A stretch of 64,000 nucleotides of DNA from CBDCYS01 sp965224215 (GTDB lineage: Bacteria > Acidobacteriota > Terriglobia > Bryobacterales > UBA6623). Positions 34,593-43,800 of the stretch are shown in pieces. Every line of letters begins with the position of its first letter. Position 1 is the first letter of the stretch. The notes beneath the pieces were generated by a model, which searched no databases, had not been told where the DNA came from, and saw only the letters and a program-made list of their open reading frames with translations. The stretch spans positions 114,769-178,768 of the forward strand of contig CBDCYS010000023.1 in the NCBI GenBank assembly GCA_965224215.1, read 5' to 3'. A program made the translations under genes and the position numbers.

Positions 34593-35122
34593 CCTGAATT
34601 ATGCACAGATTCACTTTGCGAGTGTGGCTGCGTTCGTAGCGGGTTGGCGGTCGTCGTGAGGTGGTAGCTCGGCAACTGGCCTTTTGGCTTCTCCGTGTCC
34701 GGTTTCCCTTCCCGCCCAGAATCCGCGTCGTCAAAACCTCGCTCGGAAGTGACGTGTTTCCAGTGCGTTACGGCTAGTGCATAAAAGTTTATGCATAGCG
34801 CATAGCCAGGCTCTCAGATCAGCGCTCTCCCGACCACCGGCAGCAAGCCGCCGTAGGGAGTCGGCTTCCTGCCGCGGAAGTGGTAAGGCGTCGAAGCCCC
34901 GATTTTATTGGGCCGCGAGGCCGTCACGGCTGGGCCTTGTTGGACGGGCCTTTGGGAGCTATGCTGTTTTCGTCTGGTAACCATGTGGGTGACCTCCTTG
35001 GGGTTGGCTGGCGAAGCTGGGATCTTTGCCAGCCTACCTTTTTACCCCATGTTTTCGGGGGTCCCAAATGGTCTCTTGCGGCTCAGCCCTCCTCAGGTCC
35101 ACGCCGCAGTGCATAATTCAGG
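34593..35122 (-). mobile_element. IS1380-derived MITE, copy B (530 bp)
   Basis: Ends CCTGAATTATGCAC and GTGCATAATTCAGG, flanked by TGTTA on both sides. Same length and nearly the same sequence as copies A and C. Inserted in a secreted-protein gene, in the same orientation as copy A. Confidence 0.92.
34814..34984 (-). CDS. 56-residue MITE ORF, copy B
   Basis: Same start (MVTRRKQHSSQRPVQQGPAV), length and end as the ORFs in copies A and C. The copy retains the frame despite scattered substitutions elsewhere in the element. An AAGGAGGT ribosome-binding site lies upstream, as in the full transposase gene. Confidence 0.5.
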   Translation of the reverse strand: MVTRRKQHSSQRPVQQGPAVTASRPNKIGASTPYHFRGRKPTPYGGLLPVVGRALI

Positions 35123-37254
35123 TGTTATTAACGACGTCGGCGAGGTCACAGTGACGATGGAGATTACCGCGGGCGGATCCAGTATCGTTGAAGGCGGGAT
35201 CCGCAATGGCGCTAGCTTCCTTCCGGGGGCGGCATTCCGCCCGTCCGACGGCAACGGGGCGTCGGTAAAAGTGGAGTTTCCGGGCGGGGCGATCGCCGCC
35301 GGCTCGATCTTCTCGATATTTGGGACCGGTCTCGGTCCCGCCGAGGGTGTGACCCCACCGGCATTGCTGACCACGTCGATCCAGACTTGCCTGCGAGTAG
35401 GGGTCTGCTTTCCTTTGGAGACGGAGCTGGGCGGGGTTTCGGTGTCGGTCTTTGCCGCCGACGACTCTACCGTCGAGGCCATCCCGGTGTTTGTCCGATC
35501 CGACCAGATCAACGCCATCATGCCTTCGAGCACGCCGCAAGGCGAGGCTTGCATCTCCGTCCTCTTCAACGGGGCGGAAAGTCCCGGTGCGAGAGTACAG
35601 GTCGTACGCAGCGCAATTGGGATCTTTACGGGTCCCGGGGGCCAGGCCCTGGTCACCAACTTCTCAGCCCCCGGACAGCCGCTCAATCGTCCCGACGCCT
35701 CGGCGCAGCCAGGGGAATTCATGGTCGCGTGGGCGACGGGAGTCGGGCCGATCGCAGGTTCGGACCAGGTCCTTCCGTTTAACGCTGGAAAGATCGACCA
35801 CCTTCGCGACGTAAACGTGTTCGTGGGCGGCAAGCAGATGTCGAGCGTCTTGAACGCCGGTCGATACGGCGCGTATCCCGGAGTGGATCTCATCGTCTTC
35901 CTGCTCGACGACGACGTGACCGAGGGGTGCGCGGTACCGATGGTGGTCGAGGTTGACGGTATCCCGAGCAACGTGGTGAACCTCTCGATTGCCGAAAGGG
36001 TGGATCCGCCTGGCGTCAACAGAGATCGCGGCGACTGCGAAGATGACATTCCGGCAGCTGCCCTCGCCCGCGAACCCGGGCGATACGGAGTGCTCCAGAT
36101 GGTCCGAATTGCCGCCAGCGTCGACACCGCCGCCCTGACGGATATAACGGCGAAGGCCCTGAATCAGTATCTGCCTTCCGGTCCCGCCCCGCTCAAGAAG
36201 CTAGCGGCTATGGCGGCGGTCCAAGGTCTGAAGCTCGCTGCGCAGCCAATCGATCAAAACGAAAAAGGCACTGGCAGCTTGACTCCGATTCGGAGACAGG
36301 GGACTGATATGAGCGTGGCCCGAGACATTGCATTCGGTTCGTTCGCGGTGACCAACTCAGGTCTTGTCGATACGGTGCAATCGTTTGTCGGGCTCCCGCC
36401 CATGGGCGGCTGTGCATCATCCATCGACGGCGACATCGATGAGATCCCCGATACGGAAGGGCCCGATGATGTCGAGGGCATCGAGAAGTTCCTAGACGCC
36501 GGCGAGAGTATTGATCTCAAGGGCCCGCTAGGGGACAGGGTCCTGGAGCGCCAAAACGGCAGCTACCAAGCCTTCCTTGGAGGGGTCGACGACGAGCTGA
36601 ACACGACGGATCTGTTCCTCCAGCAGGGGCTCTACGAAGTCATTGGCCAAGGAGGAGAGGACGTGGGGCCTTTCCAAGCCAGCGCCCTGGTCGGCGAACC
36701 CATCAACATCACGAACGTCGGTGAGCTCGGCGCGATCGACGTCAATAAAGGCGCAACGGTCCGATGGGCGGGCGGCAATCCCAGCATGGAGATGGGGATG
36801 CTGATCATGGCGAACTTCAACCTGAAAACCGGGCGGGTCGGAACAACAACCTGCGCCGTCGATTTAGCGGATGGATCTTTCACGGTTAACCCGATCTATC
36901 TCCGCAACCTTCCGCTCACGATCGAGGATGAGGAAGAGCTGGTGACTCTGGGCCTATCGATCATCCTCGCGACGCCAAAGGAGGCAGGGTTGACGTTTTT
37001 CGAAGCCCGCGGGATCGAAGCAGGCGCCGTTTCTTTCAGTTCGCTAAGCTTTGCACTGAGCACCTTCACGAGCTCGTTTAAGTTTTAGATCCCACGCCGC
37101 CGCCTGCTGTGACGTCTTCGCCCCAACAGACGAGTTCAACTGCAGCGGAGACACCGTGAAGCGAGGGCCGCTTCACGGTAATCGGAAGCGGTACCGTGGT
37201 CTGACACAGTCAGGAGGCGCGGGGGAGGTTCGGGGGTCTTCGTGGGTGCCATTG

Positions 37255-40200
37255 ATGCGTAAGTTTCTTCTCCTGCTATGCTTTGCGGTCGCCGCGCTCG
37301 GCCAAAAGGAAACCGAAGAAAAGGGGCTCCGCGACTATGACATTCGAGTTGCGTCGGCAAGTGTAGGCGCCCAATCCAGTGCGCTGACGGCGAATCACGC
37401 CAAAAATGGGGCCGTCAATCATGCACGCGCAACCTTTGGGTCTCAAGCCGATGGGCTTCGCCTTTCGCTAGATCGCTTTGGGCGCGTTCGGCTGCTGGCG
37501 AATCTCTCCGGTTCCCTCGCCAAGGTCGACGCCGCCGAGCCGGCCTTGGCCGCCCGAGAGTTCCTCAACGCCCACCCAACCCTGTTCGGAAACCACACCT
37601 CCCCGCTGGAACTTGCCGGAGAGCGCCGCTTCGGTCCGATGACGCAAGTTCGCTTTCGTCAACTCGTTGGAGGCATTCCGGTTTGGGGCGGTGAAACAGC
37701 CGTCACTTTGAACACTCGGGGCGAAGTGATCCAGGTACAGGCCGGTGAAACGGTTTCGTCAAACAAGCTGACCGGGCAGGCGACGCTTTCCGCGGCGGAT
37801 GCCGCAGCCGTCGCTGCAAAGATCGCTCGCGTCGTCGGCTTCGAGCAGGCTGTTCCTGCGACCGGTCCCTCCAGCCGCTCCATCTACTTCGAGAACCCCG
37901 CTTTCCCTGGCGACCCCATCATCGTCCAAACGGTCGCTTTTCCTGAGAGTCTCACCTCGGCTTACCCTGCGTTCCGGGTCTTTGTCACAGCGAGCGGGAC
38001 CGCCTCCTACGCAATGCTGATCTCGGCCGTTGACGGCACGCTGCTGTTCCGTACGAACCTTGTCAGCAAGATGGCCCAAGCTCGAGTCTGGAAGAAATCT
38101 CCAACAGCAGGCGATCGCGAACTTGTCGACCTCCCTGACGATTGGCTACCCCCGGACGGAACCGCGACGGTGGGCAACAATGCCGACGCCTTCCTCGACC
38201 TCGACAGTAATACACAACGAGACGTTGCTGTCATCGCCGAAAACATCGTTGACGGCCGCGCTTCCAGTCCAGCGCGGATCTTTGACTTCCCGGCCGGTGA
38301 AGGTAGCACCGGCCAAGACCCTGGTGAGTTTCCAGCCGCCCGCGTGACTAGCGTCTTCTACACCCTCAATGCCGCGCACGACTACTTCTACGCTTTGGGC
38401 TTCGACGAGGCTGCCGGCAACTTTCAAACCGAAAATTTCGGCAAAGGGGGACTAGGAGGCGACCCGGCTCTTGGTCTCACCCAGATAACATCCGATCCGG
38501 CATCTCTCACGCGGCCTGACGGGGAGCCGTTCCTGGTTTCACTCGGTACGTTGCCTGGACAGCGCCTGACCGACCCGACCGACGACACCGACTTCGCCTA
38601 CTCCGCCCAGGCGATCGTCCACGAGTACGCGCACGGGGTAACGCATCGGATGATCGGTGGACCCAACAACGTTTCTTGCTTGTTCAATCAAATCTCCCGT
38701 GCTCTAGGCGAGGGGTGGTCTGACTACTTTGCAACGAGCATGACGAATGACCCCGTGATGGGCGCCTACATGACCGGGAACAGCGAGAGCGGCGTGCGGC
38801 GTCGCAGCTATGCCGACCATCCACTCAATTCCGAGAACGTCGGCGAAGGCGGGTACAACATTTACAACGACGGTGAGATCTGGGCCGCCACGCTCTGGGA
38901 TCTGCGGACTGAGTTCGGTAAACAGGCCGTCGATCAACTGGTCTTCAACGGTGTGGCGCTGACGCCCTGTAACCCGACCATGTCCGATGCCCGCGGCGCA
39001 CTCGTTCTGGCGGCGAATCTGATGAACGCGGCCGCGACCGACGGTGGATCTAGTGAGAATCTCTTCGACATAGGAGCGCTCTGGCGCATACTCGCCGCGC
39101 GCGGCCTGGGCTTCTCCGCAACGGGCGCCGACGGGTTTCCATTCACCCAGATGATCACGGTCAACGCCGCCTTCGATACCCCACCCGCCGAAGCCAGCAA
39201 TCAGAATCCGCGAGTCGATGGGCGCCTCTCGGGCCTGGTCGAGTACCTCGGTCAGTTCAGCTACCAGATTCAAGCGCAAGATCCCGACGGCGACCCGTTG
39301 ACATTCAAGATGCTCGAAGGCCCGGAGGGAATGAGCGTCAGCGAGTCCGGCCTCGTTCGGTGGACGGTGACGCAGTTTTCGGTACCTCGCGCCAAGGTCG
39401 AGATCACCGACGGCAAGGGCGGCCGCATTCTCCACATCTTCACGTTGCCCGTCAACGCCCTCCTCCAACCGGGCGCGCCCGTGGAAATCAGCGGGGCGCA
39501 GAACCAGAGAGGGCGTGCTGTGTTCGTCGTTCCTCCCGATGCGGACGTGGTGCAGTTTCGTCTCCGACAGGGGGGCGGGCTTGGCGACGCGGATATGGTC
39601 GTGTTCGGGCCTCTCGGCCAGTTCGGCTTATCGGTTCGTGAAGAGTCGGACGAGACTCTGGGTTTCGTCCAGCCCACACCCGGCGAATGGGAAGTCCTAG
39701 TCGACGCGTTTCTGGATTATCAGGATGTCCGTCTGTCCGCCGTCGTACCCGAGCCTGAGGAATTGCAGCCCGACACGACGCACGGCCCGTTCGCGGACGT
39801 CACGAGCGGCCAGACCTACTACAGATTTCTGGTTCCTGACGGAGTCGAGTCCGTGACCGTTTCGGCCGGCGGCGGATCCGGGGACGCCGACCTCTTTCTG
39901 GCGAAAGGCATCGTTCCCGTTTGCCAGTTCTCCCCCGCGGTTCTGGAACCCTGCACTCACACTTCCTCTTCGCTCCTTGCCGGTAATTTTGAGCGGATCA
40001 CCATCGAAACCGCCGCCAGCGCGGCGATTGCGGAGCCGCCGGCCAAGCTCGCTGTCGAGCCCGGGGAGTACTTCCTCAACGTATCCGCCGATGTCGCCTA
40101 CGAGGGCCTGTCCCTGCTTGTCAACTTTGACACGGGCCCGGGCTTTCCCAACATCAGCGACGGAGGTGTCGTCAGTGCGGCTGACTTCAGCCTGGCGCTG

Positions 40201-40866
40201 TCTCCCGGCTCGATCGGCAGCATCTTTGGAGCAGGCTTCGCGTCAGATTCCGAACAGGCCGGCGAGGTGCCGTTGCCCCGCAATCTGGCCGGCGCCCGAG
40301 TACTGATCGAGGGTGTCGAGGCGCCGCTGTTCTTCGTCTCCGAGAGACAGATCAACTTCCAGGTTCCGTTTGAGGTCACGCCAGATTCGATCGTCGGCGT
40401 GTCCGTAGAGCGAAACGGCGTCCCCGGCCCCCTCACTGCGGCCCTTGTGCTGAGCAACGCGCCCTCGATCTTCGGCTATAACCGTACCGCGGAGGTTCGA
40501 GATCCCATCATCACCCACGCGGACGGAAGCTTGGTCACGCCAGACGCGCCCGCCCGCCCCGCAGAAGTGCTGATCGTCTATGCAACGGGGCTAGGACAAT
40601 TGGATAACGCTCCCAGAACTGGGGAGCCGTCGCCCGCATCACCCCTTGCGACCCTGCAAGCGACTCCGAGTGTTATCGTCTCCGGGCAGGAGGCGAACGT
40701 CTTGTTCGCCGGACTGACGCCCGGGCTGGTAGGTCTGGCGCAAATTAACATCCAGTTGAGCAGCGATCTGCCGACGAGCCTGCCGGTCCTGCCGCTAGCC
40801 CTGGCGATCGGGAACCAATTGAGCGCCGACGTGCCTCTGTACGTCGCGCCAGGGGGCGGCAACTAG
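37255..40866 (+). CDS. Secreted M36 (fungalysin-type) metallopeptidase with PPC and TIGR03437-type domains
   Basis: 1203 residues. The start at 37255 opens a signal peptide (MRKFLLLLCFAVAALGQ); the frame is open 33 codons further upstream. Residues about 60-240 resemble the FTP/PepSY propeptide (FRQLVGGIPVWGGETAVTLN). Catalytic domain: zinc motif HEYAHGVTH (HExxH) at about 459 and the downstream Glu in LGEGWSDYF (about 485). A cadherin-like segment (YQIQAQDPDGDPLTFKMLEG), a PPC domain (TYYRFLVPDGVESVTVSAGG) and a C-terminal TIGR03437-like domain (SIGSIFGAGFA, QINFQVPFEV, VLIVYATGLGQLDN) follow. It probably degrades external protein. The VCBS gene begins 4 bases after its stop. Confidence 0.9.
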   Translation: MRKFLLLLCFAVAALGQKETEEKGLRDYDIRVASASVGAQSSALTANHAKNGAVNHARATFGSQADGLRLSLDRFGRVRLLANLSGSLAKVDAAEPALAAREFLNAHPTLFGNHTSPLELAGERRFGPMTQVRFRQLVGGIPVWGGETAVTLNTRGEVIQVQAGETVSSNKLTGQATLSAADAAAVAAKIARVVGFEQAVPATGPSSRSIYFENPAFPGDPIIVQTVAFPESLTSAYPAFRVFVTASGTASYAMLISAVDGTLLFRTNLVSKMAQARVWKKSPTAGDRELVDLPDDWLPPDGTATVGNNADAFLDLDSNTQRDVAVIAENIVDGRASSPARIFDFPAGEGSTGQDPGEFPAARVTSVFYTLNAAHDYFYALGFDEAAGNFQTENFGKGGLGGDPALGLTQITSDPASLTRPDGEPFLVSLGTLPGQRLTDPTDDTDFAYSAQAIVHEYAHGVTHRMIGGPNNVSCLFNQISRALGEGWSDYFATSMTNDPVMGAYMTGNSESGVRRRSYADHPLNSENVGEGGYNIYNDGEIWAATLWDLRTEFGKQAVDQLVFNGVALTPCNPTMSDARGALVLAANLMNAAATDGGSSENLFDIGALWRILAARGLGFSATGADGFPFTQMITVNAAFDTPPAEASNQNPRVDGRLSGLVEYLGQFSYQIQAQDPDGDPLTFKMLEGPEGMSVSESGLVRWTVTQFSVPRAKVEITDGKGGRILHIFTLPVNALLQPGAPVEISGAQNQRGRAVFVVPPDADVVQFRLRQGGGLGDADMVVFGPLGQFGLSVREESDETLGFVQPTPGEWEVLVDAFLDYQDVRLSAVVPEPEELQPDTTHGPFADVTSGQTYYRFLVPDGVESVTVSAGGGSGDADLFLAKGIVPVCQFSPAVLEPCTHTSSSLLAGNFERITIETAASAAIAEPPAKLAVEPGEYFLNVSADVAYEGLSLLVNFDTGPGFPNISDGGVVSAADFSLALSPGSIGSIFGAGFASDSEQAGEVPLPRNLAGARVLIEGVEAPLFFVSERQINFQVPFEVTPDSIVGVSVERNGVPGPLTAALVLSNAPSIFGYNRTAEVRDPIITHADGSLVTPDAPARPAEVLIVYATGLGQLDNAPRTGEPSPASPLATLQATPSVIVSGQEANVLFAGLTPGLVGLAQINIQLSSDLPTSLPVLPLALAIGNQLSADVPLYVAPGGGN

Positions 40867-40870
40867 AACA

Positions 40871-43800
40871 ATGCGAAAACGTCTGATTCTATCCGTTGTT
40901 GTCGCGTCGCTCGCGATGCTTTATCCAGCCGGCGCGCAGACCACGCCCGGGCAGATCACCCTGACCGCGTCGCCCAACCCTTCGACCTTTGGCGCTCCGG
41001 TCACCCTCACGGCGATGGTCAGGGCGCCTTGGCAGGGGGCTAGACGAGTGACCTTTTATGACGGGGCAACAATTCTCGGCAATACCCGCCTGCCCGTACG
41101 CGTACCCGATCCGCCGGGCTCAAGCGACACGACGTTTTCGGTGAGTATTACGACCAGGTTGTTGTCGGCGGGACGGCGGTCATTGCGCGCCTACTACGAG
41201 GGCGACAATTTATTCAGCGCGAGCACTTCAGCAGTGGTCTCGCACGTGGTCGCGACGGAACCGAGCTCCGCGTTCAGCGCGGCTGTTGACTACTCAGCCG
41301 GCATGGTGCCTGCATCGGTTGCGGTGGCCGAGTTCAATGCGGACAGGAGAGCCGACTTGGTCGTCGCAAATGCGGGCAGCGACAACGTAAGCGTATTGCT
41401 TGGCGCTGAGAACGGGACTTTCGGCGCGGCAGCCAGCTTCAAAGCAGGCTCGTTCCCTATCGTGGTTGCCGTGGGCGACTTCAACAACGATCGTCGAACC
41501 GATTGGGCAACTGCGAACTTGAACGGCGATAACGTGACAGTTCGGCTGGGCGGCGGCGATGGATCATTCGGGGCTGAGAAACTCTTCCAAGCTGGAACGA
41601 GCCCAGCCGCGATTGTGGTCGGAGACGGGACGTTCCCGACAACTGGCTCCTTCGGAACCGGGATGGGGCCCAGATCGATAGTCGCGGCGGACTTCAATGG
41701 CGACAATAGGGCGGACTTGGCCGTCGCCAACAGCGGAAGCAACGACGTCAGTGTGCTGCTGGGCATCGGGGATGGGACATTCCAGCCGGCTACGCACCAC
41801 CCGGCCGGGAGTGCCCCAAGTTCAGTAACGGCGGGCGATTTCGACGGGGACGGGCGGACCGATCTAGCCTTGGCCAACGCCAGAAGCAACGACGTGAGCG
41901 TGTTGCTCGGAGCCGGCGGTGGGACATTCCAGCCGACGGCGGCCTACCCTGCCGGCAGTGCTCCGAACTCAGTGGTGGTGTGCGATTTCGACGGGGACGG
42001 GAAGACCGATCTGGCCGTCGCGAACGCGAATCCTAGTGACAACGTGTACCGGCTGCTGGGTACCGGAAGCGGATCATTCCAGCCGCCCGTAGCCTCCACG
42101 TCGGGCATGGGTTCGCAACATTTGGCAGTCGCCGAATTTAACGGCGACGGCAAAGCGGACGTGGCCGTCGTCAACAACGGCGTAAGCGTATTATTTGGCA
42201 GCGGACTACCCACGAACGTCACCCTCAGCGCTTCGCCCAACACCTCACTGCTTGGCGCGCCGGTCGTGTTATCCGCTACCGCTGAACCTTCACAGGAATC
42301 TCCGCGCAGTTTCTTCACTTTCTACGACGGCGCAACGATTCTAGGTACGCGACCGGCGAGCCTTGGGGCATCGAGCATCACCACCAGCATGCTTCCCAGT
42401 GGAAGGCGGTCGCTACGGGCATACTACAGCGGTGACGCCAAGTACGGCGCGGGCACGTCGCAGAAGCTTGAACAAGTCGTCACCGTTCAACCGGGCACGA
42501 GATTCCAGGCGGCGGCGAGCCACGACCTCGCAGGGGCGATCAGGTCGCTGACCCTGGGCGACTTTGACGGGGATGGAAACACCGATGTAGCAGCTATGAC
42601 CAGCGATGGCCTGAAAATTTTGCAAGGGCTCGGCGGGGGAGCGTTCCAGCCGGCGGTGACATACCAGATAGGACGCTTCACCGATGGGGCAGCGGTCGGG
42701 GACTTCAATGGGGACGGGAACCAAGACCTCGCGGTCAAGGAAACCTCATCCGTAAGCGTGCTGCTCGGGCTGGGGGACGGGACGTTCCAAACGGCGGTCA
42801 GCTATGGTGTCGGGAGCATCCCGGCTTCGCTAGCAGTGGGAGATTTCAACGGGGACGGCAGAGCCGACTTGGCCGTCGCCAATCGTGACCGCCGAGACCG
42901 GGTCCCCGGCGGCGAGGTGAGCGTGCTCCTCGGTGCTGGAGATGGAACTTTCCAGCCGTCGGTCGAGTACATCACTGGCTCGGCGTTGGAGTCTTGGTTT
43001 GTCGCGGTCGCGGACCTCAACGGCGACGACAAGGCGGATCTCGTGACTGCCAATCACGGTTTTGTCGGCGACGACGGCGACGTAAGCGTCCGTCTCGGCT
43101 TCGGAGATGGGACATTCGGACCGCCGGCTCGCTTCAAGACTGGAAACCGGGCGGATTCCATAGCCGTGGGCGATTTCAATCGCGACGGGAACGCGGATTT
43201 GGCCGTTAGCGACTCCGGGGTCGGCCAAGCCTCTGGGCAATTTCCGGGGAGCGTGCTGCTGGGAACGGGGGATGGGAGGTTCCAGCGTAGCCCAGGATTC
43301 AGCGCACAGTTATTCTCTGGGGTCGCCGTGGAGGATTTTGACGGAGATGGAAATAGCGACCTAGTCACCCCCGACATCCGAGCGGTGACTGTGCTGGCGG
43401 GCAATGGCAACGGGGCCTTCCAGACTGCCTTTAGCCACAGCTTCGAGGAGTTCGTCTCTGCAATCGCGGTGGGAGAGTTTAACGGGGACGGAAAGGCTGA
43501 TGTGGTCTTCGCCCAATCCAGCACGAACTCCGTAGCCGTTCTGCTCAGTGGCGGGGTGGGCACGGGAGTCACCCTGACCGCCTCGCCGAATCCTTCGGTT
43601 CTCGGTCGGCAGGTGACGTTGACCGCCACGGTTGTATCGGGGTCGGGCGCCCGGACCGGCTTCGTCACGTTCTATGCCGGCACAACGGTGCTGGGGACTA
43701 CTCCACTCAGCGCCGACCGCGCGGTCCTGCGAACGCGACTGCTCCCCGGCGGAATAGGCTCGCTGCGAGCTTACTATAGCGGCGACGCGACCCACCGCGC

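Larger units (their letters stand above)
34025..37088 (+). pseudogene. Secreted protein with TIGR03437-type domain, interrupted by a MITE
   Basis: Part 1 (34025-34592): signal segment (LLAMAAVTAVLAAGTGCGC) and a beta-rich domain with four spaced Cys. Part 2 (35123-37088): TIGR03437-like domain (IRNGASFLPGAAFRPSDGNG, IFSIFGTGLGPAEG, IPVFVRSDQINAIMPSSTPQ, MVAWATGVGPIAGSDQVLPF), then about 350 residues with no recognised fold. Removing the MITE and one TGTTA copy joins EFIV to INDVGEVTV in frame. In the present state a long ORF begins inside the MITE at 34908 and reads into part 2, but it would lack the signal peptide. AGGAG precedes the ATG pair at 34025. Confidence 0.82.
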
